Both the position numbers and the translations under genes were made by a program. 64,000 bases of DNA from Deltaproteobacteria bacterium (GTDB taxonomy: Bacteria; Myxococcota_A; Polyangia; DRWM01; JAAZOP01), in assembly GCA_016218815.1 (NCBI GenBank), contig JACRCX010000106.1:1-64000 (forward strand). Direction: 5' to 3'. Below the pieces are notes generated by a model. That model ran no database searches. It had not been told where the DNA came from and was given only the letters and a program-made list of their open reading frames with translations. Every line of letters begins with the position of its first letter. Positions within the stretch are counted from its first letter, which is position 1. Below, piece after piece: positions 54,181-62,832 of this stretch.

Positions 54181-56124
54181 ATGATGACGGACGAACGAAG
54201 GGAAGTCGGGATTGCGCGCGTTCCGGTCCGTCGCCCGGTGGCGCTTTGCGCGGGGCGGGAAGGGGCGATGCTGCGGGGGCGGACGCGGGACCTTTCGCCG
54301 CGAGGGATGGCGGTGGAGGTCGAGGGTCCGTTGTCGGCCGGGGAGCACTTGGTGTTCCGGCTGGACCTGGGTCCGGACTACTCGGCGGTGGTGGAGGGGG
54401 GTCAGGTCGCGTGGGTTGTTCCTGGGGAGGGGCACACGGAGGCGGGCGTCCGCTTCGTGCCGCTCAAGCGGAAGCCGGCGACGGGGCAGCTCGATCCGAT
54501 CGCGGCGGAGCCCGCGCCGGCGTTCCAGCCCGGCGAGGAGCTGCGAGTGCGGGTCGGGGGGATGGGGCAGGCGTTGCGCGCGGAGTTCGTGGACCAGGAC
54601 GGTCCCGGCATGATGCGCTTCCGCTGTCCGCTGCCGTTCCTGCGGCTGCGCTCTCCGGTCGTGGTGCACGGGTCGCGGGACGACGGGGCGACGTTCGAGG
54701 GCGAGATCGGGGCGGTGGAGGCGTCGGCACGGGGAGCGGACGGGATCCCGGAGCTGCTGGTGACGGCCTGGGCGGGGAACGGTGACGGCGAAGGGGAGGC
54801 CGTGGTGGTGGGGACCGCGGAGTCGGCGGGGATCTCGATGCCGCCTCGCGGAGTGATGTCGCGCGACACGCTGCAGGACGCGGGGGAGCGGACGGACGCG
54901 GAGGAGCGAGCGGTCGCCGGGAAGCGAGCGGTCGCGGAAGGGCGAGCGGACGAGGGGGAGCGAGCGGTCGAAGGGGGGCGAGCGGTCGAAGGGGGGCGAG
55001 CGGTCGAAGGGGGGCGAGCGGTCGAGGAAGGGCGAGCGGTCGAGGAGGAGCGGGCGGCGGCGGGGGAGACGCTGAGGGATCGGCCGGTGGGGGTTGCGAC
55101 GCGTGAGGCTGCGGCGCCGCCGGCTCCGGGGGACGTGAAGCCGGCGTCAGCGACCGAGGCGAGCGCGGGGCGGGCGCTCGAGGCGGGCAAGAAGCTGGGC
55201 TCCGCGGTCGAGGGCGCGGGGCGGCGGTTCGCGGCGGCGGCGGCGTCGGCGGCGCGGACCGGTGTGCGGCGTGCGGGGCCCGTGCTGGCGAAGCTCGCTG
55301 CGGCCGTGTGGGCGGCGATGTGCGCCGCGGGTCGTGCCGCGGTCGCGTTGTTCGGCGGCGCACAGCGGCGGTGGCGCCGCTCGCACCTGCCTCGGACGTA
55401 TTCGGACGTCGTCGTGCGGGAGCAGCGTCCGGCGCCGTCCGGGGCGAAGGTCTGGGTGCACCGCGCGGCGCTGGCGATGGGCGTGGTCGGCGTGGCGCTG
55501 GCGGTCTGGGGCATTGTTGGCACGCGCGGGGCGAGCGGGAAGCAGGGCGGGGCGCCGCCGGCGCCCGTGGCGTCGGGCGAAGCGCCTGCGGCGCCGGCTC
55601 CGGGGGAGCCGCTGCCGGAGGTGCCGAGCGAGTGGCCGTCGGCGGGGGCGTTGCCGTCACCCGCCGCGGAGCCCACGGTCGTTGGGGCTTCCGAGTCGGG
55701 TGAGGTCGGCGCGGCCGTCGCGGATCCGGAGACGCCGCCGCCTCCAGCCGAGCGTGCGGAAGCGCCGGTGCCGCCGGGCGAGTCGTCCGAGGCGGGGTCG
55801 TCGCCGCGCGCCGGCCGCGGCCGCGCGCCGGATCCCGCGGTGCTGAACGGGGGGCGTACCTTCGTCCTGCGGCTGGACAAGCCGGCGCTGCGGGTCAGCA
55901 ACTACGGGCTGCGCGAGCCGCCGGGCATCGTGATCGACGTCCTGGGCGCCGGTCCCGAGGGCGGCGAGACGCGGATCGAGACGGGCAGCAACGCGGTGCG
56001 CCTGGTCAAGGCGACGGCGCGCGACGACGGCACGCGGTTCATCATCTACCTGCGGTCGCGCACGATGCCCCGCTTCACGGTCACGCCGAACGGCACCGAA
56101 ATCCAGGTCACGATCGCGAACTAA
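54181..56124 (+). CDS. PilZ-TM-AMIN membrane protein
   Basis: A 647-residue protein. The N-terminal PilZ domain has the c-di-GMP motifs R13xxxR17 and D37-L-S-P-R-G42. A repeat-derived Glu/Arg/Ala/Val-rich linker (about 242-290, family 7), a further linker, a membrane helix (about 428-446, AALAMGVVGVALAVWGIV) and a Pro/Ala-rich spacer lead to a C-terminal AMIN domain (about 560-645), which targets proteins to the envelope. It could couple c-di-GMP inside the cell to envelope or secretion machinery. ATG with GGTGAGG upstream. Confidence 0.85.
   Translation: MMTDERREVGIARVPVRRPVALCAGREGAMLRGRTRDLSPRGMAVEVEGPLSAGEHLVFRLDLGPDYSAVVEGGQVAWVVPGEGHTEAGVRFVPLKRKPATGQLDPIAAEPAPAFQPGEELRVRVGGMGQALRAEFVDQDGPGMMRFRCPLPFLRLRSPVVVHGSRDDGATFEGEIGAVEASARGADGIPELLVTAWAGNGDGEGEAVVVGTAESAGISMPPRGVMSRDTLQDAGERTDAEERAVAGKRAVAEGRADEGERAVEGGRAVEGGRAVEGGRAVEEGRAVEEERAAAGETLRDRPVGVATREAAAPPAPGDVKPASATEASAGRALEAGKKLGSAVEGAGRRFAAAAASAARTGVRRAGPVLAKLAAAVWAAMCAAGRAAVALFGGAQRRWRRSHLPRTYSDVVVREQRPAPSGAKVWVHRAALAMGVVGVALAVWGIVGTRGASGKQGGAPPAPVASGEAPAAPAPGEPLPEVPSEWPSAGALPSPAAEPTVVGASESGEVGAAVADPETPPPPAERAEAPVPPGESSEAGSSPRAGRGRAPDPAVLNGGRTFVLRLDKPALRVSNYGLREPPGIVIDVLGAGPEGGETRIETGSNAVRLVKATARDDGTRFIIYLRSRTMPRFTVTPNGTEIQVTIAN
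54906..55049 (+). repeat. Dispersed repeat family 7, eight 18-bp tandem units in the PilZ gene
   Basis: Eight GCGAGCGGTCG-centred 18-bp units, encoding VEGGRA-like hexapeptides. A shorter array is intergenic at 36413-36450. Confidence 0.85.
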
Positions 56125-56162
56125 TCGATCTCGGCGGCCCGCTACGTAGCCGGACCTCCGTA

Positions 56163-56234
56163 TCCGAACCGCGGGCTTCAGCCCGCGGCTGGCCCGACCG
56201 GCGCAGCCGCGCCCTGAAGGGCGCGGTTCGGTTC
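56163..56234. repeat. Dispersed repeat family 2, paired perfect hairpins (copy 2, intergenic)
   Basis: Hairpins at 56169-56188 and 56207-56226, each with a perfect 8-bp stem and 4-base loop, same order as copy 1. Here it lies between two convergent genes, where it may act as a two-way terminator or message-end structure, although no T run follows. Confidence 0.92.
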
Positions 56235-56268
56235 CGGGCAGGCTCCTGGCATTCAGCGGGTCGTTAGG

Positions 56269-57333
56269 TTAGGGCGCCGCGCCGCACGCCTCGAGGGCGC
56301 GGGTGGTCTCGCGGGCCTGGGGGCTTGCCGGGTCGGCGGATACGAACGCCGCGTTCGCCGCCTTGAGCAGCGGGATCGCCTCGTCGCACCGGCCCTGCTC
56401 GGCGAGCAGGCCGCCCAGGAAGAAGGAAAGCTCGCGGTGGCCCGGGAGACGGACGAGGGCCTCGCGCAGCACTGCCTCGGCGTCGTCGCCGCGGCCGGCG
56501 GCCCGGGCGATCAAGGCATAGCTCAGCGTCGCGACGCGCAGGGCCTCGTCGTCGCCGCCCGCGCGGGCGATGGCCCCGCGGGCTGCGGCGAGCGCGTGGT
56601 CGTCGTGGCCGAGGTTGCGCAGCTCGAGCGCCACGGCGGCGACGGTCGAAGCGTCGTTGGCGGGATCGGCGGCGGCGGCGAGGAGCGGTGCGACGGCCTC
56701 CTGCTGGCGGCCGGCCTCGCGCAGGGCGCGTGCGAGCGCCACGGCGCAGATGCCGTCTCCGGGCAGGCGGCGGACGGCCTCCTGCAGGACCTCGATCCGC
56801 TCGTCGAGCCGTCCCAGCGCCCGGAGCACCTCGGACTCCTGGAGCAGCGCCTGGGCCCCGCAGGTGTCCAGCTCGGCCGCGCGCCGGAAGCTGGCCAGGG
56901 CCCCCTCGAGATCGCCCGCCTGCGCCTGTTCGAAGCCCAGGTTGTAGTGCGCTTCCGGCTCGTCCGGATACGCCTGCGCGAGCATGCCCAGGACGGCGAC
57001 GGCTTCGTCGTGGCGGCCCAGCTCCCCGAGGACGACGCCGAGGTTGTTGATCGACTCGTAGAGCGCGGGGTTGAGTCGCAGGGCCTCGCGGTAGTGCGCC
57101 TCGGCGCCCGGGAGATCGCCGGCGGTCTGGCGGCAGACGCCGAGGTAGTGGTGGAGCTGCGCGGGATCGCCGAGCTGCTCGTCGAGCAGCCGGTGCAGCA
57201 TCGGCTCGGCGGCGGCGCAATCGTCGTCGGCGATGGCCTCGACGGCTTGGGCCATCGTCGGGGGCGGCGTGGTGTGCGCCGGGCAGCCTGCGGCGACGAG
57301 CGCCGCCAGTGCGGCGACGCGAAGGGAGGGCAT
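56269..57333 (-). CDS. TPR-repeat lipoprotein
   Basis: A 354-residue lipoprotein (Cys17, LVAAGC) with about eight TPR units, such as HHYLGVCRQTAGDLPGAEAHY (in part) and AHYNLGFEQAQAGDLEGALASF (in part). TPR proteins scaffold complexes. It begins 2 bp after the OmpA lipoprotein stop, so translation is coupled. No SD. Confidence 0.85.
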   Translation of the reverse strand: MPSLRVAALAALVAAGCPAHTTPPPTMAQAVEAIADDDCAAAEPMLHRLLDEQLGDPAQLHHYLGVCRQTAGDLPGAEAHYREALRLNPALYESINNLGVVLGELGRHDEAVAVLGMLAQAYPDEPEAHYNLGFEQAQAGDLEGALASFRRAAELDTCGAQALLQESEVLRALGRLDERIEVLQEAVRRLPGDGICAVALARALREAGRQQEAVAPLLAAAADPANDASTVAAVALELRNLGHDDHALAAARGAIARAGGDDEALRVATLSYALIARAAGRGDDAEAVLREALVRLPGHRELSFFLGGLLAEQGRCDEAIPLLKAANAAFVSADPASPQARETTRALEACGAAP

Positions 57334-57335
57334 GG

Positions 57336-58124
57336 CTACTGGCCGGTTTCCGACTCGAGGGCCGAGAGATCGGGCAGCTCGTCGAGGTTCGGCATCAGGA
57401 CGATCTCGATGCGGCGATTCTGTTCGCGGCCGGCCTCGGAGTTGTTGTCGCCGACGGGCTGGAACTCGCCGTAGCCGACGGCCGCCAGGATGCCGGGGTT
57501 CATGCCGACCGACTGGAAGAAGCGGACGACGGAGAGCGCACGTTCGGTGGAAAGCTCCCAGTTGTCTTCGAACGTTGTGCCGCGGCCAGACCAGACGTTG
57601 TCGGTGTGGCCGGCGACCTGGAAGGTGCGGTCGGGGATCTGGAGCAGGACGGCCGCCAGCTCGGACAGCGTCTGCGTGCCCATGTCGCCCAGCTGGGCCG
57701 AGCCCGACTCGAAGAGGACGTTGCTGGACATTTCCACGACCATGCGGCCGTGGTCGATGCGGACGCGGAGGCGGCCAGACTCGATCATGGCGCGGAACTT
57801 CTCGAGCGTGGCGCGGAACATGGCGAGGCGGGCGGCCTGCTGTTCCTGCTGGCGCTTGGCCTCGTCGTACAGCCGCTGGACCTCGGCCAGGTTGTCCTGC
57901 AGCGACTGGTTGTTGCTGGTGAGGTCGGTGAGCAGGCCGTTGAGGCGCGCGGTCTCCGCGGACATCTCGGTCATGCGCTCCTCGTCCTGCTGGATCTTCT
58001 GGTCGCGCTGGGCGAGCTGATCCTGCAGACCGGAGATCTCCTGCAGCTTGGCCTGCCACTCCTCTTCGGAGTAGCCGCAGGCGAACGACGTGAGCAGGGC
58101 CAGGGCGACGATGGTGCGTTTCAT
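57336..58124 (-). CDS. OmpA-domain lipoprotein with coiled coil
   Basis: A 262-residue lipoprotein (Cys16, LTSFAC). A long coiled coil (about 20-115, EEEWQAKLQEISGLQDQLAQ in part) leads to a C-terminal OmpA/MotB peptidoglycan-binding domain with VAGHTDN and NRRIEIVL. It should tether the outer membrane to the cell wall. ATG with AAGGAGGA upstream. Confidence 0.93.
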   Translation of the reverse strand: MKRTIVALALLTSFACGYSEEEWQAKLQEISGLQDQLAQRDQKIQQDEERMTEMSAETARLNGLLTDLTSNNQSLQDNLAEVQRLYDEAKRQQEQQAARLAMFRATLEKFRAMIESGRLRVRIDHGRMVVEMSSNVLFESGSAQLGDMGTQTLSELAAVLLQIPDRTFQVAGHTDNVWSGRGTTFEDNWELSTERALSVVRFFQSVGMNPGILAAVGYGEFQPVGDNNSEAGREQNRRIEIVLMPNLDELPDLSALESETGQ

Positions 58125-58209
58125 GACGGTGGTCCTCCTTCTTCGATCGAGGCCCATCATTGATGCCGACGGGGCGCGCTGTCAACCCGCAAGCGGCAAG
58201 ATCCCGGAA

Positions 58210-59688
58210 TCAGCGGGAGCTGCCGGGTGGTCCGGGGTCGTGCGCGGCGGGACGAGAGGGCGCGGCCGCGCCGGGAGGCGGCTCCGGGGTGGGAGAGACG
58301 CGCGGCGCGGGCTGAGGCGGTGCGGCGGGGACGGCGGGCGCCGGCCGGACGTCGAGCGAGAGCTGGCGCGGCGGCTGCTCGTCGGGGATGGCGGACAGAT
58401 CGATCGCGGGGGCCGGGGCGCCCAGGGGAGAGGTGCGCAGGCGCCGGCCGCGGCGGCGGAGCTTCTCGGGGCGGATGGCGAGGATCTGGTTGTCCAGGAG
58501 GCGCGCCGGGCCGTCCTTGACGGCGAGCCGGCGGTCGTGGCACGCGGGATCCTGCCCGCAGATCGAGGGACCCGGCGCCGGGTGCTCGTGGTAGTTGACA
58601 TAAGTCCCCTCGAAGTTGCGCAGCACGACGCCGTCGGGGGCGGCCGAGATGAGGTACGTCGGCATGACGGGGACCTTGCCGCCGCCGCCCGGGCAATCGA
58701 CGACGTAGGTCGGGATGGCGAGGCCGGAAACGTGGCCGCGGAGGGCCTCCATGATGCCGATCCCCTGGGAGACCGGGGTGCGGAAGTGGCCGATGCCCTT
58801 GGCCAGGTCGCACTGGAAGAGGTAGTACGGCTTCACGCGCGCCTTGAGCAGCTCGTACACGAGCTGCTTCATGACGTGCGGGCAATCGTTCACGCCGCGC
58901 AGCAGCACGGACTGGTTCTGGATGGGGAAGCCGTGATCGGCCAGCCGCGCGCAAGCGGCCCGCGCCTCGGGGGTCAGCTCGACGGCGTGGTTGAAGTGCG
59001 TGTTGACGAAGATCGGGTGGAACCGGCGCAGCCGCTCGCACAGCTCGTCCGTGATCCGCATCGGCAGGACGACGGGCATGCGGGTGCCGATGCGGATGAT
59101 GTCGACGTGGGGGATGGCGCGCAGGCGGGAGAGGACCCACTCCAGCTTGTCGTCGGCGAACATCAGCGGGTCGCCGCCGGAGAGGATGACGTCGCGGATC
59201 TCGCCCGTGCGTGCGATGTAGTCGATCGCGGCCTCGATCTGGGCCTTGTCGAGCTGCTCGTCCTCCATGCCGACGACGCGGCGGCGCGTGCAGTGCCGGC
59301 AGTACATGGAGCAGATGGTGGTGAGGATGAGCAGGGCGCGATCGGGGTAGCGGTGCGTGAGGCCCGGGACGGGGGCATCGAGGTCCTCGGCGAGCGGGTC
59401 CTCCATGTCGCCGGTCGTCGCCTGCAGCTCCTTGGAGGTCGGGATCGCCTGCGCGCGGATCGGGCAGAGGGGATCCTCGGGATCGATCAGGCTGGCGTAG
59501 TACGGGGTGATCGCCATGCGGAAGCGCTTGAGGCAGGCGCGCACGCCGTCCTCCTCCTGCGGGGAGAGGGGAACGACCTGCTTGAGCGCTTCGACGTCGG
59601 TGATCCGGTGCCTGGCCTGCCAGCGCCAGTCGGACCACTCCTGCAGCGTCACATCCTTCCAGAGCGGGATCTCGTTCGGAACGCGCAT
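58210..59688 (-). CDS. kamA: Lysine 2,3-aminomutase (radical SAM)
   Basis: A 492-residue KamA. The radical-SAM CxxxCxxC is Cys126-Cys130-Cys133 (CSMYCRHC). The PLP-binding Lys is in the GGGGKVP motif, and the two substrate-binding Asp residues are in QCDLAKGIGHFRT and VVDCPGG. It converts L-lysine to beta-lysine. About 60 C-terminal residues are a Pro/Ala-rich extension not typical of the family. No ablB acetyltransferase gene is adjacent. ATG with TGGAG upstream. Confidence 0.95.
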   Translation of the reverse strand: MRVPNEIPLWKDVTLQEWSDWRWQARHRITDVEALKQVVPLSPQEEDGVRACLKRFRMAITPYYASLIDPEDPLCPIRAQAIPTSKELQATTGDMEDPLAEDLDAPVPGLTHRYPDRALLILTTICSMYCRHCTRRRVVGMEDEQLDKAQIEAAIDYIARTGEIRDVILSGGDPLMFADDKLEWVLSRLRAIPHVDIIRIGTRMPVVLPMRITDELCERLRRFHPIFVNTHFNHAVELTPEARAACARLADHGFPIQNQSVLLRGVNDCPHVMKQLVYELLKARVKPYYLFQCDLAKGIGHFRTPVSQGIGIMEALRGHVSGLAIPTYVVDCPGGGGKVPVMPTYLISAAPDGVVLRNFEGTYVNYHEHPAPGPSICGQDPACHDRRLAVKDGPARLLDNQILAIRPEKLRRRGRRLRTSPLGAPAPAIDLSAIPDEQPPRQLSLDVRPAPAVPAAPPQPAPRVSPTPEPPPGAAAPSRPAAHDPGPPGSSR

Positions 59689-59796
59689 GCCAACTCCATC
59701 CGGGGCCGCACCCTAACATCGACGCGGTCGATCTTGAAGTGCCCGCGTTGAGCGTCGCGGCGGGGCGTGGTACGAGGCGACGAGGAGGTGCGTGCG

Positions 59797-60381
59797 ATGC
59801 GGAGCGTGGCGCCGTGGGTGGTGGCGGTGGTGATGTTCGGCGCGGCATGCCCGTCGACGAGGCATCCGGCGGTTCCGGTGCCCGAAGGGGGAGACGGCGG
59901 GAGCGGGGCGTCGGCGGGGGAGGCGTCGGGCGGCATGCCGGGCCTGCTCGCCGATCCGGGCGATTCGGAGCAGGCGGCGCGGGACCTGCTCGCGGTCGAG
60001 GCGGATCCCGGCCAGGCGGTCGTGGTGCTGCACTGCGGCTTCGCCGACGGGTGGGCGTCGGCCGTGCCGCTCGAGCTGGCCGACGAGATCGGCGACTACC
60101 TCGTGCAGGCGGTCGTCGCCCTCGGGAGCTTCCAGGAGATCGCGACGCAGCTCCCGAACCGCGGCCGGCTGGCCGCGTACGCGGCGCAGGCGTGCGCCCC
60201 CGAGCTGGTCCTGCGACTCGCCCCGGGCGCCTGGCAGCTCGTCGTCGGCCGCCGCACGAGGCTCGTGCCGCCGCTGGCGGAGGATGCGGGCTGGATGGAC
60301 ACCGTGGAACTGTCGGCGGGGGACCGCCTGGACTACTACGTCGGGGAGGAAGACGTGACGCTCGATCTGCCCTGCCGCTAG
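59797..60381 (+). CDS. Hypothetical lipoprotein
   Basis: A 194-residue product, lipid Cys18 (FGAAC). A Gly/Ser-rich linker (about 25-50) is followed by a mixed alpha/beta part with Cys residues (HCGFADGW, AQACAPELVL). Not recognised. ATG with GAGGAGG upstream. Convergent with the next lipoprotein gene, 13 bp away. Confidence 0.65.
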   Translation: MRSVAPWVVAVVMFGAACPSTRHPAVPVPEGGDGGSGASAGEASGGMPGLLADPGDSEQAARDLLAVEADPGQAVVVLHCGFADGWASAVPLELADEIGDYLVQAVVALGSFQEIATQLPNRGRLAAYAAQACAPELVLRLAPGAWQLVVGRRTRLVPPLAEDAGWMDTVELSAGDRLDYYVGEEDVTLDLPCR

Positions 60382-60394
60382 GCCGGGCCGGGGT

Positions 60395-60925
60395 CTAGTG
60401 GGGTGGGCAGACGCACTCGCCGCCGACGGAGCAGGTTCCGCCGCAGCTCATGAAGCAGAGGAGCGGGTCGCAGCCGGACTTGGCTTCGCCGCCGCCGTCC
60501 TCGCCGCCGCCGCCGCCCTCGTCGCTGGAAGAGGAACCGTCGTCGCGGCGCCCGTCGTCGCGGATGGCGTCGTCGCGGCCGCCCTCGTCGCGGATGACGG
60601 TGTCGTCGGGGCCGGCGTCGTCGGCGACGTCGGGGGGCGGAGCGTCCTCGGTCGTGGTGCCGTCATCGGGGGTGACGGCGTCCTCGCGCGGGACGTCCGG
60701 GACCTCGGGAACGACGTCGGCGTCGGCGTCCGGCGTCGTGTCGTTGCAGAAGCAGGCGCTGTCGCGGCAGACGCCGCCGAGGTGTCCGGCGCCCTGGCAC
60801 TGCGCGATGCAGTTGGCCTCGTCACAGGCGGCAGTTCCGCTGTCGGCGCACGACAGGCCGATCGCGGTGGCGAGCATGACGGCGACGACGGACCAGAGAA
60901 CGATGGACGACACCTTGATCTTCAT
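60395..60925 (-). CDS. Small Cys/Asp-rich lipoprotein
   Basis: A 176-residue product, lipid Cys26 (IGLSC). Cys-rich ends (CDEANCIAQC; CDPLLCFMSCGG) flank a long Asp/Glu/Arg-rich middle (about 55-145, DDGRRDDGS-like). The layout, a short Cys module then an Asp-rich stretch, recalls the lipoproteins at 40176-42786. ATG with GGGAGG upstream. Confidence 0.68.
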   Translation of the reverse strand: MKIKVSSIVLWSVVAVMLATAIGLSCADSGTAACDEANCIAQCQGAGHLGGVCRDSACFCNDTTPDADADVVPEVPDVPREDAVTPDDGTTTEDAPPPDVADDAGPDDTVIRDEGGRDDAIRDDGRRDDGSSSSDEGGGGGEDGGGEAKSGCDPLLCFMSCGGTCSVGGECVCPPH

Positions 60926-61005
60926 CAACGACCTCCCTGCTCTCGGTGGGAGTATACCCTGCGCGAATGCGCGGTCAAGGGCGAAGGCCGCGGGGAGCAG
61001 GCGAT

Positions 61006-61051
61006 CCGGAGTTCGCGCAAAGGGCGCAAAGAACCGCAAAGGGGCGCAAAG
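61006..61051. repeat. Dispersed repeat family 5 (copy 2, reverse orientation)
   Basis: CCGGAGTTCGCGCAAAGGGC-type units, the reverse complement of the 36489-36533 element, with the same CCGGAGTTCGCGC end. Confidence 0.8.
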
Positions 61052-61061
61052 GAGGAGCGGG

Positions 61062-61709
61062 TCAGGGTTCGGTGGGGGGGACGGGGGGGCGGCTGCCCTG
61101 GGGTGCGAAGACGGCGTCGATCGGGCCCGCGCCCTCGCGCAGCACCTCGATCTGGCCGTTCTCCAGGATGGCCAGGACGGTGGACGGCACGTGGCCGCCG
61201 GGGCCGGCGTCCAGGACCAGATCCAGGCCGGCGAACATGCGGTCGATCTCGGCCGGGTCGGTCTCGATGCGACCTTCCTTGGAGGCCGAGGTGGAGATGA
61301 TCGGCTCGCCGAGCTGCTGCAGCAGCATGCGCGCGGCAGGATGATCGGGCACGCGGATGCCGACGGTGTTGCGCTTGGTCAGCACGAGCCGCGGGACTTC
61401 CTTGGTCGCCTCGAGCACGAACGTGTACGGTCCGGGGACGAGGCGGCGCATGATGCGGTAGGCGGCGTCGTCGACGCGGGCGTAGCGCGCGATGTCCGAG
61501 AGGTCGTAGCAGAGGAAGGAGAACGGCTTCTTCTGCGCGGCGCCCTTGATCGCGTACACGCGCTCGATGGCCTTGCGGTCCATCAGATTGCAGCCGACGC
61601 CGTAGACCGTGCCGGTCGGGTAGGCGATGACGCCGCCCGCTCGCATGGATTCGACGGCGCGCGCGATCTTGCGTGGCTCCGGGTGGGCCGGGTTGATCGG
61701 TAGCAGCAT
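61062..61709 (-). CDS. YciO/YrdC-family threonylcarbamoyl-AMP synthase-like protein
   Basis: A 215-residue Sua5/YciO/YrdC-fold protein. Family features: YPTGTVYGVGC, IKGAAQKKPFSFL, VPGPYTFVL, and a conserved ISTSASKEG end. The fold synthesises the threonylcarbamoyl-AMP precursor of t6A in tRNA; the YciO branch is closely related, and which branch applies is not settled. ATG with GGAGGAGC upstream. Confidence 0.9.
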   Translation of the reverse strand: MLLPINPAHPEPRKIARAVESMRAGGVIAYPTGTVYGVGCNLMDRKAIERVYAIKGAAQKKPFSFLCYDLSDIARYARVDDAAYRIMRRLVPGPYTFVLEATKEVPRLVLTKRNTVGIRVPDHPAARMLLQQLGEPIISTSASKEGRIETDPAEIDRMFAGLDLVLDAGPGGHVPSTVLAILENGQIEVLREGAGPIDAVFAPQGSRPPVPPTEP

Positions 61710-61742
61710 GATCCGGTCGCTCCTCCGGGGTCGGTCCGCAGC

Positions 61743-61898
61743 CTACTTCTTCGGCTGGCTGGAGGAAGGCTTCTCCTCCTTGTGGATCGGAAAGCGGGGC
61801 GTGCTGCCCTTGGAGCGGAGCGCGCGCTTGCGTTTCTTTCCGCCCTTGGTCTTCTTCCTGTCGCGGACGTGCCAAGTGTGTGAGGTCGGCGAAACCAT
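61743..61898 (-). CDS. Small basic conserved protein
   Basis: A 51-residue, strongly basic product (HVRDRKKTKGGKKRKRALRS in one run, then KGSTPRFPI). It resembles small Lys/Arg-rich proteins seen in deltaproteobacterial genomes that end in RNKGSTP-like motifs; likely nucleic-acid or ribosome associated. It lies 33 bp upstream of the YciO gene. A near-consensus promoter and an SD (GGAGAGAA) support expression. Confidence 0.72.
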   Translation of the reverse strand: MVSPTSHTWHVRDRKKTKGGKKRKRALRSKGSTPRFPIHKEEKPSSSQPKK

Positions 61899-61966
61899 CG
61901 GTTGTTCTCTCCACCGGACCCGCGCGTCTTCCGGTTCGGCCGGGGCGGGCCCGGACAGGGCCCCGA

Positions 61967-61994
61967 ATAATAGGAAGCGGCACTCGGGTGTCAA
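61967..61994 (-). promoter_or_regulatory. Near-consensus sigma70 promoter of the small basic protein
   Basis: Minus-strand TTGACA (61989-61994), 16 bp, TATTAT (61967-61972). A GGGCCC-GGACA-GGGCCC hairpin (61947-61963) begins at about the transcript start. It is one of the two best-matching promoters in the window. Confidence 0.7.
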
Positions 61995-62081
61995 GTGGAA
62001 CGAGGGGACGGTCGCCGGGCATGCTGCCGTCCGTCGCGCGGCGGGCCGGGCGGGGCGCGCGCCGCGGGCGGAGGAGGACGC

Positions 62082-62726
62082 GTGGGATCGATCGCCAGGA
62101 TGGTCGGCTCGGCATTCCTCGCGCTGGCGGCCTGCGGCCCGCCGCCGGCGACGCCGGTGACGGCGAGCGGCGGGGCATCCGGGGACGCGGGCGGGGCGGA
62201 GGCGGCCGTACCGGCCGACGTATCGGTCGAGGAAGCCGCGGCCGAGGCGTCGGCGGAGGCGGCGCCGGAGGAGAGCGGACCGTCGCCGGCGGAGGCGGCG
62301 TTCCGGCAGGCGATGGAAGCGCTGCTGTCCGGCTCGGCGCGGGCCGTGCGCGAGCTGGTTCCCACCGGCGGCCTGCTGGTCCTGACCTCGAACGTGTGCC
62401 GCAAGCCGCTGTACGGGGTGGGCACGTGCCACGAGGAGCGGGTCGAGGCGGAGCGCCGCCGGATCGCCGACGAGGTGCTGGCGCCGTTGCAGGACCTGCT
62501 GGCGCGGGCGGCGCAGGCCGACGCCGGGTTCCGCGTGGACGCGCTCGACGCCGACTGCACGGAGGGGGAGGGGGGGCGATGGACCTGCCGCGCCGAGCTG
62601 CCGCTGGGGAGCGACGCGTGCCGCGGGGACCGCCGTGCCCCGGTGAGGGCGGTGGTGCTCGACGGCGGCGATTCGTGGATCCTGGTCGAGCTGGGCTACG
62701 AGGAAGAGATCCTGCTGTGCGAATAG
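62082..62726 (+). CDS. Hypothetical lipoprotein
   Basis: A 214-residue product, lipid Cys18 (LALAAC). An Ala/Glu-rich linker (about 25-75) is followed by a helical part with four or more Cys (VCRKPLYGVGTCHEE, CRAELPLGSDACRG). Not recognised. GTG start with GGAGGA upstream, preferred over the internal Met seven codons later. Confidence 0.65.
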   Translation: MGSIARMVGSAFLALAACGPPPATPVTASGGASGDAGGAEAAVPADVSVEEAAAEASAEAAPEESGPSPAEAAFRQAMEALLSGSARAVRELVPTGGLLVLTSNVCRKPLYGVGTCHEERVEAERRRIADEVLAPLQDLLARAAQADAGFRVDALDADCTEGEGGRWTCRAELPLGSDACRGDRRAPVRAVVLDGGDSWILVELGYEEEILLCE

Positions 62727-62832
62727 CCGCGCGGTTGTTGCGCGATCCGTCGCTTTCGGCCTAGAGTCGGTCCGGACTCGCTTTCGGGCGGCCTTCGGAG
62801 TGTCGTCGCGGGCGAGGGTCGAGGGTGGGGCC

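Noticed and set aside
54906..55049. 18-bp array as a CRISPR or iteron origin
   Set aside because: In-frame coding repeat without spacers, no replication genes nearby.
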